DNA of 64,000 bases from Agapetus fuscipes (GCA_951799405.1 OX637356.1:7959229-8023228); one strand, 5' to 3'; counted from the first letter of the stretch, positions 19,935 through 31,507 are shown. Numbers and translations are program-made. The notes: a model not told the origin generated them from the sequence alone.

Positions 19935-20184
19935 CTAATCTAATCTAATCTAAGTTGCAAAGATATGTTACATTGGTTTTACATAACATGCATTCTCACA
20001 ACCAGATACGTACAAGTTCGCGCTTGCACATGCCTCATGTGAACCTACAACATAAAAACCAAATCTCAAATGGACATACACCCTGCAACTCATGCCGTCC
20101 TTCCCTGAAACAGGGGTGACATTGACAAAGTGAACCATTTTTACGGCATGGGTGGTCAGCCGCATATTAACCTATAAGTCAAGG
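19935..20184 (-). repeat. Rep1 copy 7, full length
   Basis: (CTAAT)n tail at the left, GTGACATTG...GTGAACC block, ends TATAAGTCAAGG. Confidence 0.85.
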
Positions 20185-20416
20185 CTCATGCATAAATTAT
20201 CGATCATTGGTTCTTAACTTTTTTTGGAACGGGAAAGCTCAAAAACCACAATGGCAAAAAGAGCGGAGGGGAATCAGAAATGCACACCAAAGAAAATGTG
20301 TAACTCCATGAGATCTGAATCTATGAATATAATGCATCCGGCAAACAAAATAAGTGTCGTGTATTCGCCTGAGCTTGCAAAGAATTATTTTTCAGGTTCT
20401 CTTGAACTATACGAGT

Positions 20417-20636
20417 ATGTAAAATGCATCCCATGCAGGCTCATCGCCTAATAGGCAGGTAATGTTTGGTAAAACAAACATTTTAAAGTGATGTTTAGAT
20501 CTAAAATTTAAGTTTGATTGAAGCCGCCAGAAGCACTTCAGTCAATTTCAAATGAGTTATTTTAAAGGAACGGAAGACAATATTTATTCTGAAATGTATT
20601 TGCCCATATATACATTTTGCACGCGCATGACTACAT
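20417..20636 (+). mobile_element. hAT-like MITE, copy 1 (diverged)
   Basis: Aligns to 59210-59429: GCATCCCATGCAGGCTCAT near the left end, TTGATTGAAGCC, GCACTTCAGTCAATTTCA, GAGTTATTTTAAAGGAA, and GCACGCGCATG at the right end. The termini are decayed. Confidence 0.6.
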
Positions 20637-20704
20637 GTGGTCCGCAGACCGCAGGTTAGAAACCTCTGCTATGGCAGACTTTACGAGGTCCGAAAGAGAT
20701 TCAT

Positions 20705-21745
20705 TTCATTATAATAATAATAATAATATGCGTTTATTCCAGCTTAGTCATGTGGAGGGTGCAATACATGACCAGCCATAAAAAAATAATACATCAATAG
20801 AAAAAGTACATAGAAAATTACAAAAATGTAGAAACATGAAAATATGTGATGAAATATATGAGAAAAAAGAGCAAACAAAATATATAGTTAAACAGTGAAA
20901 GAAAAGAGAAATACATGTTCATTGTACATTAGAATATCAGGAACATATTAAACAGGGAAAAAAGGCTACGTAAGCTTCAAGTTCCTTGCCCAATGACGCC
21001 ATATGCCCAACTCCCATTTCAGGCCTCTGATTGCTACGATCAGAGAGTTTTCGCTGGATTCAATTCTGTCTCTGAACCCAGCCATTCGGGTTCGCAGCAA
21101 CCCATTCCAGGAGGGTAGTTGAGCCGCCACAAACATCCCACTCGCACTACAGCTCTTCCGCAGTCGTAACAATGCTCTGTAGCCCATGTTGTAGCAGACT
21201 CTCTTCTCGTTCATGCTTTGTGCTTTATAGTCACACCACAACTCGCTGGTGTATTGCTGCGTACATAGAACGAGGAAGAGCCTGTTTTTAATGGTGCTCT
21301 GTGCTCTGTAGCCCATGTTGTAGCAGACTCTCATCTCGTTCATGCTTTGTGCTTTATAGTCATACCACAACTCGCTGGTGTATTGCTGCGTACATAGAAC
21401 GAGGAAGAGCCTGTTTTTAACGATATCCGAGCATTGTGCGAACCGCCGGGCTAACATATTAGCTTTCCTGCAGTGCGAGCGTAGTTGTCGTTTGATGTCA
21501 TTGTCATCAGTTAATGTTTCATTAAGCACGTGGCCTAAATATGTAAACTCCCGCACTCGTTTTATCTCTCTGCCATTGACACTGACTGAGGGTACATGAA
21601 GGTTCCACCCCTTAGGCTTGAACACTAATACTTCGCATTTTTTTTCATTAAATATTAGCCGTCTTTCATTGGCGAACTCTTCACAGACCGCCACGAGCTT
21701 ACGCAGCCCTGCCAAGGAGGGTGCCTTATTATATTACGACTTAAG
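20705..21745 (-). mobile_element. LINE 3' half with (ATT)n tail
   Basis: 5'-truncated LINE. Its reverse-transcriptase tail is coded at 20966-21715. A 3' UTR follows, ending GCTGGAATAAACGCATATT and an (ATT)n run near 20712-20731. Confidence 0.75.
20966..21715 (-). pseudogene. LINE reverse transcriptase C-terminal part with internal duplication
   Basis: 249 codons open. FNEKKCEVLVFKPKG and the VREFTYLGHVLNE strand are the palm-to-thumb region (the F-x-x-x-K-C and Y-L-G motifs of LINE reverse transcriptases). A basic C-terminal region follows, ending near a WxLG-type tryptophan motif. A 129-bp unit starting at 21174 and 21303 is tandemly duplicated in frame, repeating the segment with NRLFLVLCTQQYTSELW. 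5'-truncated, with no catalytic YxDD, so not functional. Confidence 0.75.
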
Positions 21746-21837
21746 CAAATTGATCTAGAAGTATGTGTAATACAAAATACACGGTAAAATTTGTAAATAA
21801 GAAACCTACAATCGTAAAATTGAACGGATCTGTTACT

Positions 21838-21968
21838 CTATCCACGCGTCATTCCATTAAAAGTGGCCAGAGCTTCTGTAGAGCTACCTCCATTTCTTCT
21901 GATCGTTGCATACCGCTTTCAATTCATTACTATCCATCAACTTTTCATACATTTTCACGTAGTGTATT
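21838..21968 (-). repeat. LINE 3' end (same family as 35050-35505)
   Basis: GTGGCCAGAGCTTCTGTAG, CTACCTCCATTTCTTCTGAT and CAATTCATTACTATCCATCA match the 3' end of the LINE coded at 35192-35497. Confidence 0.6.
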
Positions 21969-22406
21969 TGAACTATGAATTCATTTTGTGACATGAATTC
22001 TTACCGAGTATTTTTATTAATACCATTGATACGACATATGATTCAGATCGGTTTGGTTCACGAGCTGAATAGAGGCGAGTTTGCTGGGAGATCATTGTGT
22101 GGATCTCTCTTTACATTTTCCCATAAAAGTATAACAGGGGCCGCAGTGACGCGGGGGACTTAAAAAGATTGATTGTTGAGTAAATCGAATACTCATGTTC
22201 ACAGCGCTCTAAAAAGGCATACAAAAGTAGAATATGGTGAAAGGAGAGTGAAGCAGTTTTTTGCACTGAAATCTACAAAAAAATTATCTTGAAAGTCATT
22301 GGTATATTACAATGATTTATAACGGGTTCACTTTAGAACTGCAAGTGAATTACATAATATGGTTCACTCTGTAACTTCTTTATTGTCTGTTTTACGGCTT
22401 GGACGT

Positions 22407-22755
22407 CACGCAACGCAACGCAACCAAGCTACACATTTAGTGTAACTACTTGCCGCGTTATCCCCAAAGGGTTTTGCATGCGGCGAGTAGAACCTATTTA
22501 TTTTTACAGGTAAAGGGGCCGGCCTAACGCTTACCACTTCGGTTGAAGTGGGAGTTTCTCAGCTCCTGAGAATTAGTAGTCATCCGAGTGGTAGTCATGT
22601 CTTGTAAAAACTGAGTAAGCCTTGCCGGTATTTTATTTTAGAGTTTGAAACAAACACCGAAACGAAAAAATCAATTCCAACACCCTCGGCTGGATTCGAA
22701 CCCGAGCTCTCGGCGTGGCATGTTAACACTCTACCGACTGAGCTATTGACTGGAC
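22407..22755 (-). repeat. SINE-B copy, full length
   Basis: Tail (CAACG)n at 22409-22425, body, and at the right end the head with intact box B (GGTTCGAATCC on the minus strand near 22690) and box A TAGCTCAGTCGG. Confidence 0.85.
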
Positions 22756-23034
22756 ACATAAATTTTCCAAATCATTATTTACTTTACATAAACAATTTAG
22801 AGCATAGTGACACTTACATTTTCTGTAATATAAAACTCTTAGTCATTGCTGGGTGGCATCACCCCTATACACTCTACAGCACATTTCTATAGCCTGGAGG
22901 TCTTTGTGTTGGAAGCAAAACTTGGTGAAGAAGAATGGAGGAAGCGGGAGAGGTGGACTGGGAGGATTCTGGACCTATCCATCATGAAGAGACAGCGAGA
23001 TGGCACATCGGAGAAATTCGATAATTTGAGATAT

Positions 23035-23117
23035 ACACTCCAAGTTTACAACCCCTCGTTTAAACGCAACTATTCCGTTTACCAAAATTTGTATGGAAAC
23101 TTAAGTGAGTGTAAGTT
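23035..23117. repeat. Pal1-family fragment
   Basis: TTTACCAAAATTTGTATGGAAACTTAAGTGAG matches the Pal1 arm (20-base segments only), cut by the SINE-C that follows. Confidence 0.4.
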
Positions 23118-23119
23118 GT

Positions 23120-23366
23120 CGGGGTTATAGCCGCGGGGGCCAAGAGGGCTGATCTTTCTAGCGTGTTTCGAATGGAACAACGTTGGTTCGATCCCCGCTT
23201 GGGTCACTTGACTTTAACTTTGACCCTGGTTCAACAGATGTTATTGGGTAATTATTATTTAATAATTCATTAATAATAAACAAAAATGAATTATTAAATG
23301 ATGATATTAATACCTGTTTCTGGCCAGGCAGAATAGGTTGGTGAATTGCATTCCTCTTCACAAATC

Positions 23367-23401
<35 letters not shown>
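23120..23401 (+). repeat. SINE-C copy, full length with poly(A)
   Basis: Head GGTTATAGCCGCGGGGGCC (box A of a type II tRNA), CTTTCTAGCGTG, long variable-arm-like stretch, box B GGTTCGATCCCC near 23186. Body GACCCTGGTTCAACAG, CTGTTTCTGGCCAGG, CTTCACAAATCTA and an A run of about 30 (23371-23401). Confidence 0.85.
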
Positions 23402-23404
<3 letters not shown>

Positions 23405-24034
23405 GCACCTTTCTGTTGTTGTAATTTTTTTGATAAAACGCTTTGGATGAGTTGGAAAATAATGCTTTATACTTGGGTTACTGAAGCGAATTACGGCGTC
23501 ACACTTTATAATGAAGTCTCGGCTTTCAAGACAAGACTGATAAGTCGGTTCTTTTTTTTAATTTCTGAAGTATGAAAGATAAAGTATGAGAAAGAAGGAT
23601 TAGAGGGCCCAGGATAATGATGAAAGAGAAGTAAAAAATATGCAAGATAAGGCAACTGCAGATAAGAAAAAATAATGATAATAAATGTTTTTACTCAAAC
23701 TTTCATAACACAAAAGTTCATTTTTACTTCTTTAATTTAGTTTTCATCGTCAGGCAGGACAACGCGTAGTGGGCTAAGACTACTTTATCAACCACAGAAA
23801 CTGCTGACTGGACAACGCCTTCCTTCTTTCAAAATTCCTCCTTCAACCTCTTCATAATGTAGTGTTTTTAGGGTTCTTATGTTTTAAAATTTAGAATGAT
23901 GGTCTTCTTAATTAAAACGGCCGGAGATTTATTTTAAATTAATTTATTTTCATTATTTTATTATATAAAAATTTTTTGCTCAATGTTTTTACCTACCTGA
24001 CTATAATTTATACCTATTGACTGGATTTAATGAG

Positions 24035-24260
24035 GTGTCTTTTGCTGTAATCATACCTGATGATGACCTACTAGGTCGAAAACGCGTTTGAAATTTATTT
24101 TAAAGATTTTAATCTTTTTAGATATATTTGAGTGAAAATAAACAGTGTTTTCTTTGAATTCCTTCAAAAAAATTGTAAACTAAACATTATGAATTTTCAC
24201 AGTGTTAATACACAAACAATACAAAATATAATTTATTTTAGTTTACAATTTATTTTACAC
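24035..24260 (+). repeat. Penelope-like end with hammerhead-like core
   Basis: CTGATGA-T-GACCT-ACT-AGGTC-GAA-AACGCGTT-T at 24057-24089, then GAGTGAAAATAAACAGTG and ATGAATTTTCACAGTGTTAA (shared terminal block). Confidence 0.65.
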
Positions 24261-25315
24261 TGGTTCTCTTGTATGATTGACTTTCGCTGACTTGGCCTGT
24301 AACGGCTAAAGTATTTTGGAGACTGGACTCCTTGCAGACGATTCACGCTTTTTATAGCTATTACAATCAAAACATTATGGGCTTAGATTCGTCTGGAAAC
24401 GTCTATCATATTCTACAAGCTTCCAATACTTATACTACTTATATAATATTTCCTTACTCTAGGTACTCAATAATAATTCATCTGACAGCTAGAGTCTATA
24501 TACACCTACTCTATTTATTTTGTATATAACTAAGTTCAATTAACATAACAATAAGGAATTTAAAGTTAACCGTAAAAGAGGAAAATCATGGCATACAATT
24601 TTATTGCATCTGTGTTTTTGCTGAAAAAAATAGACGCTCAACCAACTAAGCTACAGACTGTATATTTTAATATTGGAATTGTATAGCTTCTCGTTTAACT
24701 GAAATCATCCTTTTTCTCCAAAAATAAACTCTGAAAGAGAAAGCTTTTGCTGTACAATTTACCATCGCCTATCCACTAATCCGTACACAAATTTCTCTTT
24801 TGCATGTTATGTAGAGTGAAAATAATCAATTCAGCACCTCAAGTATAAAACCAAATGTTTAAATTGAGCCACAGCATCAAAAAAATTATGATATATAAAA
24901 CAGCGCCTTGAATGGGCGTTTTAGTTTCTGTGTATTTATTTTCATACGCTGTGTTTAAGTTATAACGTAAATGATCACACACGAGATACATATTCGTTCG
25001 ATCGCACAAAGAAAACTAAAAAAAACTTGGATGCATATACGGAGTTTAGTATTTGTGCAAGTTGATGTTCACATTCCAATTGGAAATATAGTAGAGCCCC
25101 AGGCTGGCAGAGGGTCTCTAATTAAGGGGTGCGATTGGAGTGTGAACCGACAAAGCAGACAGGGCAACGGTAAAGGGAAATGAAGTTGCAGATTTGTTAA
25201 GTTGTGATTTGTCTTTGCAGTGTTTTTCCCTTTACCTAAATGGAAGCTCATATTTTGGATTTTAAGGAAATATCCCTTCAATTTATTCAAGGAATTCATT
25301 ATACGGTATGTAAAA

Positions 25316-25352
25316 AAGTGCTCTGTCAACTGAGCTATTAAATAGACTATGC
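25316..25352 (-). repeat. SINE-B head scrap
   Basis: GTGCTCTGTCAACTGAGCTA matches the minus-strand head of SINE-B. Very short. Confidence 0.35.
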
Positions 25353-25651
25353 AAATTTGAAATTGCTCTATTTTTTTAAACGATACAAATATTTTTATGA
25401 CTCAAAAAAACTGAGAGGTTTTGTTTGGGCAAAGACTTATATCCACGATGAATAAAAACTTGTTGGTACATAAGATGAAAGTGTTAACAAAAAAGATAGT
25501 TTTACTACGTTTTGTTGAGGTCATATTCGAAAAATATGCATTTAAAGGTTCTATGATCATAAAGAAACTGATTTCTTTGTTTGACATTTCATAAATTTCA
25601 TGACCGTTAATAAAATAAATAAAAAATACTATAAGAATTGATTTAATTTCA

Positions 25652-25832
25652 CCTGTATTTCAGGGAAGAGCAACCAAAGTTGCAGGGCTCATGATCATTT
25701 GCGCTTTGGATTATTAATTTGTAAGTACACATGTAGCATGTAGAAGCTCGAGCATACACTTTACATGGGGCTGCTTGTGAGCATGCATTTAATCTGAATT
25801 TTAAACGATAGTATGTCCTTGCGCTGTAACTG
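25652..25832 (+). repeat. Rep1 copy 8, 5'-truncated
   Basis: From CACCTGTATTTCAGGGAAG to ATGTCCTTGCGCTGTAACT. Confidence 0.7.
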
Positions 25833-25834
25833 TA

Positions 25835-25965
25835 GCTCTGTCGCAATTCCCTCTAGGGATAACCAGAGCCTCTGCAGATTTGCTTCCATTTTTTCCTATC
25901 CTTGTAGACCTCTTTTAATTAATTTATATCCATCACATTTCTCATACATGTCGTTCTTTTACTTA
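25835..25965 (-). repeat. LINE 3' end fragment
   Basis: GTAGCTCTGTCGCAATTCC, CAGAGCCTCTGCAG and TTTTTTCCTATCCTTG: same 3' end as at 35050. It abuts a plus-strand copy at 25990. Confidence 0.65.
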
Positions 25966-25989
25966 TGTAAGCTTTGTGGAAATAATGGG

Positions 25990-26245
25990 TGATGAAAGAC
26001 TTGCAAAGTGTTTACACAGAGGAAATGTGAAAGGAAAAAGAATAAAGGAAAGACAGAAAAAGTAAAGTTAGATTACATCGGTCAAATTGTGAAAGAATGG
26101 TTTATACAAAAAAATATAAAATAACGCTATTTCTAAAATATGTGATGGATATGAATGAATTGAAAGAGGTAAAGAAGGATAGAAATAAAATGGAGGCCAA
26201 TCTGCAGAGGGTCTGGCCACCCCTAGTGGAATGCCGACCGAGTCA
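25990..26245 (+). pseudogene. LINE ORF2 C-terminus and 3' end
   Basis: GATGAAAGACTTGCAAAGTG, an AAATGTGAAAGGAAAAAGA-type basic stretch, then GATATGAATGAATTGAAAGA and TGGCCACCCCTAGTGGAATG. It matches the copies at 35050-35505 and 52035-52282. Confidence 0.6.
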
Positions 26246-26261
26246 CAGTTACCGCTTGTGT

Positions 26262-26292
26262 ATCCTATTCTTTCACAATTTTACCAATCTGA
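26262..26292 (-). repeat. LINE scrap
   Basis: TATTCTTTCACAATTTTACC and CAATCTGATCCC match 35213-35245. It is directly followed by a truncated Rep1. Confidence 0.4.
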
Positions 26293-26510
26293 TCCCATAC
26301 TGTAAAAAATGGTTCACTTTACCAATGTCACCCCTGTTTCAGGGAATGTCGGCAAGAGTTGCAGGGCTTATGTTCATTTGAGGTTTGGATTTTATTTGTA
26401 AGTACACAATCAGCATTTGTAAGCGCGAACTACACGTGTTTGTTTGTGGGCATACATCTGAGAGTTTTGAATGAATATATCCTTGCAACTTAGATTATAG
26501 ATTATAGATC
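26293..26510 (+). repeat. Rep1 copy 9
   Basis: CATACTGTAAAAAATGGTTC to ACTTAGATTATAGATTATAG. The first 30 bases are missing. Confidence 0.8.
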
Positions 26511-27194
26511 CAGCCATACTTTTTTTTGCAGCTGAGATTATTTAATTTGTTACACTTCTCATAAATAAAAACCCTTCTATTTTCACTGAAAAATATTTAT
26601 TTAGCCGCTAGACAAGTATTAATTTTAAACACTGAATTCACATTAAACTTAGCATCACTTAACCAAGTGTCTGTCTGTGAATATGACAGATCAAAGCGCT
26701 TCAGTGGCCTTTGATAAAACTGGAAACTACTTAATTCATAATGAACCCCAAAGCGATGCTGCGCTACGACTAATTATGTGGAATTATTTTTAATGCAGCT
26801 CCCCTCCCCACACGTCTGCCGAGCTCAAGTCTGGGCTAATTTTAAATCACCTTTATGAATAAGGTTATTCTCGCATGTACAAAGTCAAACGGTTATTAGG
26901 TTTGGCTTAATTTTGTAATGTGTAATTAAAATTTGGAAGCTTCGCTTTAAGTATGTGAGGCACAGAATGGCAGAGCAACTTTAACCTTTGCAAAAATAAA
27001 TGAGAGAGGCACGTAAAATACATCGTGGCACTGTGTTCTATTTTTGAATTTTGAAACTTCAACTTTTTATGTTAAAATTTTTTGTTTATATCCAATTTAA
27101 AAAAAAAAGTTGAAGAAGTATGTACATATTATATGGAAACACAGGGGTGACAGTTTTTGTGTTTCCATTTATTTACCAATTTTTCGAAAAAAAT

Positions 27195-27445
27195 CTAAGA
27201 ATGCCGTCTAATCGAAATCTTACTTGGTACATCGTTGGCTTTGAATTTCAGAGGGTAAGGATTCGATCCCCACTGTGAGTGTCAAAATAAAATCCCCTTT
27301 GAAAGAAGCGAGAACTTACCCTCATCGGGAGCGTTAGCCTAGCTTTTTAACTTTAGAAACATATAGTTTACACTTTCCAAATGTTGCCCCTTTGAAAACA
27401 GTGCGACTAGAAGTTGCTCTCAATGTGCAGTTTAGTTGCGTTATT
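27195..27445 (+). repeat. Old SINE-B copy
   Basis: tRNA-like head with box B GATTCGATCCCCAC near 27250, AGTGTCAAAATAAA, and end AGAAGTTGCTCTCAATGTG...TTAGTTGCG. Strongly diverged. Confidence 0.5.
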
Positions 27446-27465
27446 CAAATAAAAAAACATTTTGC

Positions 27466-27642
27466 CAATGTTACCTCCTGTTTCAGCGACAAACTTAAAG
27501 GGTTCGTATTCATTTGACATTGGGTTTTTATTTTTATTTTGCAAGTTTACATACAGCATAATATACAAGCGCTAACTAACACGTGTCTGCTTGTATGGAC
27601 CAGTACTTGTAATGCTATTCAATATGAACCAAAATTTATATT
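27466..27642 (+). repeat. Rep1 copy 10, diverged
   Basis: TTTTGCCAATGTTACCTCC, CATTTGACATTGGGTTTTTA and ACACGTGTCTGCTTG. Confidence 0.65.
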
Positions 27643-28424
27643 TGTTAGGGTTTGGTGGTTCACACTGTGAAAGACCATTTTTTTTTTTTTAATGAACCTG
27701 GAGGGGCAAGGTGTAAGTTTTGCCCCTCAGGGGGTATATAAATACAAAAAAAACAACAAATGGAGAAACTGTTACGTATTCTCCAATGCGAGATATGAAA
27801 TACCTAGATCTAGTGCCTATGGTATTTCTCTCTCAAACAAAAGCCAACCTTCAATAGGTGGCTTTCAATTTTGGACGACTTTCCCGTACCAAAGAAGCGA
27901 AAATCAAAAGGACCGCCACTCACCTCAAATTGTGCTCTGTCCAAGATGATGTTCGTTCTCAGGATCCTGTGGTGCTGAGCTCTGTTCACAAACTGCCACA
28001 CTTGCAAGTTATATGTAAAACAAACACACTCACTCACAGATTTTAACGGTATATTTCAAATCGGTCGAGAGACATATAAAAACGTGTCTACTTGCGAACA
28101 CGACGGAAATGGAAGTCCTCAAATCTTGCTAATCTCACGTTGCTCAGATGTCAAAAAAGTTGATACCGACATCTTGCGATTTTTATCCGCACTTTTTTCA
28201 GATTGTGAAAGACCAACATGAAATTCGCTTCTTAGACTATTAATTAAAATAAAAATAGATGACGCTATTCATGCGTCACCAGAACCAAAATTCTTGATTT
28301 ATTTTCGCAGCTTAGATTACAGATGTAAAAAAAAAACAAGAAACGGGTTTTCAAAAGGATTTCACACATGTCGTGTTCGATGCTGTAACTCAAAAAAACC
28401 TTTGAAGAATTGGACATTTCTTGT

Positions 28425-28835
28425 TCCAACATTCTGTGTACGCTGCATTAACCGCCTATCAAGAATTCCAGGAACGTTGAAACTCCAACACAGGGTTTCA
28501 CCAAAAAATCTACAGAAATTAAAACCCTCACTAGAATCGCTGATTTAGTTTCCATACACTTTTTTTAACGCTACGCTTAAGTTTGAACGTAGAATTTTAT
28601 ACTTGCAGTACAGGACACGTCTGCAAAAAGTGTGTTTTCCTGAATTACACGAAATTCGTTCAAAAAAAGTATGCTCCAACACGCACAATCGAAACTAAAA
28701 TCTCTACGTGTAAACTAAATCATTAAGTTTCACAAAAAATGTATGGTAAACTAACACGTTCACTAAAATCGCTGCGTAGGTTTTACAAACTTTTTGAATG
28801 ACCTTAAGCGTAAATGTAGGTATATACTTGGGGTT
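28425..28835. repeat. Pair of Pal1-family palindromes
   Basis: Two adjacent imperfect hairpins: CTAGAATCGCTGATTTAGTT...CCATACACTTTTTTTAACGC, and AAAAATGTATGGTAAACTAA...TCACTAAAATCGC. Both carry the family's AAATGTATG/CTAAAACGCTC theme. Confidence 0.5.
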
Positions 28836-29069
28836 TGTACCACAAAAATACGGGGAATGTTTCTAGAGGGTGAATTCCTTGAAATACTTTGAACATGTAT
28901 AAGGAATGGGGAAGATATCGTCCATGGATTGGAATGAGGTATTTTTCTCATGTATGGCTAGAGGTGTAAACTGCCTTTCAAAGGGATGAGAGGGTGGTTT
29001 TTCTCTAAAAGGGAAATCAAAGCTTTGGATCTAAGGATTACTGTTAAACATTTGTAAAATAAAGCTATT

Positions 29070-29850
29070 TTTTGTTTAACGTAGTTTATTTTCACAATAA
29101 TATTTAATATCTCGAGTACTTTCGACCTTCAATATTCAGGCCATTATCAAGAGTGATGTATAAAAAATTAAAATTATTAAGAACAAACCAAAGATCAAAA
29201 TTATATAAATTCAAATAAATAGGTAGGTATAGGTACAATAAATATGAACCTAATTAAAATTAAATACAACAGTCAAAAATTAAAAGAAAGAAAACATAAA
29301 ATAATATATAATAATTACAATAAATTAATTCAAACATCTGAGGGTCAAAAAATAAATAAAATAAAATAAAATATTTAAAGCACAAATAAAATTATTGAGT
29401 CAATACAAAAAGACAAATAACAATAATAACAACAAAATGACAAAGAATAAAACCAAAATTAAGGGGATTGGGTTATGGTAGATTGCGGGGAGGAGCAATG
29501 AGCAGGGGGGAAGCTAGAGGGATTTGAATATTTACAATAGGGCCATTCTGCTTACATTTATGAATTTCAATTGTTTCTAGGGCATTTAGTTGCCTGTATT
29601 TACATTCCGAGTGCAGAACCCTTACATCGTCAATGCCAAAGGTATGGTCATTTTCGATGCAATGATCCGCCATTTCGGAATATGCAGACAGACCTCTAAA
29701 TGCCCTATTGTGCTCCTTGAAAGTACTCGAGATATTAAATATTATTGTGAAAATAAACTACGTTAAACAAAAAATAGCTTTATTTAAAAAAAATGAATTT
29801 TCACTGTGTGAATACACAAACCCTACAAAATCTAATTTGTAAAATATTTT
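29070..29850 (-). mobile_element. 5'-truncated Penelope-like element with inverted LTR-like end
   Basis: On the minus strand: terminal block (GTAGGGTTTGTGTATTCACA), a partial inverted LTR-like arm (29711-29775), the end of the endonuclease ORF (29473-29718), AT-rich 3' region, then the LTR-like end (29072-29155). That end holds a degenerate hammerhead-like segment (GGCC...GGTC-GAA-AGTACT-C, 29113-29151). An ORF remnant between inverted LTR-like parts is typical of Penelope-like elements. Confidence 0.75.
29473..29718 (-). pseudogene. Penelope-like element: C-terminal end of GIY-YIG endonuclease
   Basis: The minus strand reads KEHNRAFRGLSAYSEMADHC, then a D-H-T-F motif and a YRQLNALETIEI helix. 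This is the C-terminal pattern of the GIY-YIG nuclease of Penelope-like retroelements (K-E-H near the start, A-x-H/GH-F, R-x-x-x-E). The reverse transcriptase and the GIY-YIG motif itself are missing (5' truncation). The frame runs to about 29473 with a Pro-rich tail. Confidence 0.7.
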
Positions 29851-30399
29851 AACCATTTTTAATTGACGATTTAAAAAACAAAATAGTATCGAAAAAATAA
29901 GGTATAATAAAATGGGTAGATAACTAAAGATGAACTTCATTAATTGAAAAGGCAATAACTTTGTTACCTCATTGTTTTATTGAAATTATTTAGACAAAAA
30001 TGTATACGTAGTCAACCGTTTTATGAATATACTTCACGTTATTAGGCACAAAATGGTACACCGGGTTCAAAATAAAAATATTTTAAAATGTCATGTTCAA
30101 ATCAATTTTTAGCAGAAACATCACAAGAAATCAGAGGCAGCCGCCTCGAGAGCACGAAACTCCTCTTTATACATTTTTTTTTTGTCATTAGACTGTGCCT
30201 TTACTTGTAAAAATAAATAGATTTGCATACGATATTCAGAAAGCAACAAAGAAGTGGTCAGCTAGTCTCTTTAAGTGTTTTAAACTCGTGTACTGGAATG
30301 TTTTGTTTGTGGGCTGGGCTACAGTCACTAGTCCAAAAGCGATGAGGGGGTAGGAACATTCGCTTCAGTGGGCCGGAAGATAGTCCCTGCGGGGGGTAG

Positions 30400-30500
30400 T
30401 GGCGGAAGGGGGTTGTTACAAGGAGGGGGGGGGGTTGTTTGAGGGAGGGAAGGGGTGACAAGGAAAATGGAGGGGTTGTTACAAGGGAAGGGTTTACGTA
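30400..30500. other. G-rich tract with potential G-quadruplex
   Basis: Near 30424-30456 the plus strand has G runs of about 10, 3, 3 and 4 with short loops, and GGGGTTGTTACAAGG occurs twice (about 30411 and 30473). The minus strand is C-rich. No coding role is seen. Confidence 0.5.
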
Positions 30501-30689
30501 CAAGAGGGTGGCAATGATTGGAAAAAGGGAAAGCAGTGAAAATGACTCAATGTGAGAGAAAATCTAAAAATTGGCGGAGAATGGAATTTTTTGTTGTACA
30601 AAATAAGTAAAAAAGATTAGAGTTGTGTACAACCAACGCAATAGTCAAGCAGTTTTTTGAAAATGATAAAGTTTCAAGAATACGTTCGT

Positions 30690-30930
30690 TCCATAGAAAC
30701 TTAGTTGGTAGAATGTTTGCGTTCCATGCCTGAACTGGAAGTCTCATCACTATGGTAGTTCTTACCTACGGAATATCGGTAATATTTGTATGAAGACATG
30801 TCAATCCAAGAGGGCAGCAAGTGAACAGCTGATTCGTCTTCATACAAATATTACCGATATTCAGTAGCTAAGAATTACCATGGTGATGAGACTTCCAACT
30901 CTGGGCTAGGATTCGACTCTCACCGATTAC
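30690..30930 (+). repeat. SINE-B head split by palindrome Pal2
   Basis: AACTTAGTTGGTAGAATG and GCGTTCCATGCC (SINE-B head) are followed by the palindrome 30745-30897. The head then resumes with GGGCTAGGATTCGACTCTCA (box B region). Confidence 0.55.
30745..30897. repeat. Palindromic element Pal2, copy 1
   Basis: Arms of about 57 bases: GGAAGTCTCATCAC...ATATCGGTAATATTTGTATG and CATACAAATATTACCGATAT...GATGAGACTTCC. They share GGAAGTCTC/GAGACTTCC ends with 37189-37375. Confidence 0.7.
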
Positions 30931-31204
30931 CTATATCAAGAATGATATTTATATGTGTATCTTCTAGCCTACAAATATAAAAAAATATATATTGGCATGT
31001 TATTAGACCTGAGCCGTGGTTGCCAATTTAAATTCTAAAGTATCGACTTGTTTATTTACTTTAACGTCTACGCCGTAGCATTTCTCGTAGCACATTGCTG
31101 CTACCACTTTCCTCTACGGTTGTGTAGAGCACACATCTAAAGTACCAGCCTCTACATTCCTCAATGCAGCACGCTGATTGAAGACGCCTTTACCCCAAGT
31201 AACT

Positions 31205-31330
31205 CCGTTTAAACTCAAACTTAACGTTATACCAAGAATGTATGTAAACCAAAACGCTCACTAAGGGCGCTGCTTTAGTTTTCATATGTTTTGTAGTTGA
31301 GTTTTATACTTGTTCTACTTTACCCTGGAG
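31205..31330. repeat. Pal1-family palindrome
   Basis: CCAAGAATGTATGTAAACC AAAACGCTC pairs imperfectly with GCGCTGCTTTAGTTTTCATA. Confidence 0.5.
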
Positions 31331-31507
31331 CAATGCTAACCTCTCCCAAGTGACTTGTTCGCCTCGGAACCCTTCCTTACAGCCTCGAGTGTAAACCGCA
31401 ACTATATATGTACAAGGTTTCTCTGGTTTGGATATCTAGTAATACACAGAATATAGTCAAAGACGTATCAAAGCTTTGAAAATCGTAGATATGTAATGTA
31501 TATATAT

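Noticed and set aside
22846..23130. 94-codon plus-strand frame starting MLGGITPIHS
   Set aside because: No recognisable motif; its end lies in a Pal1 fragment and the SINE-C start.
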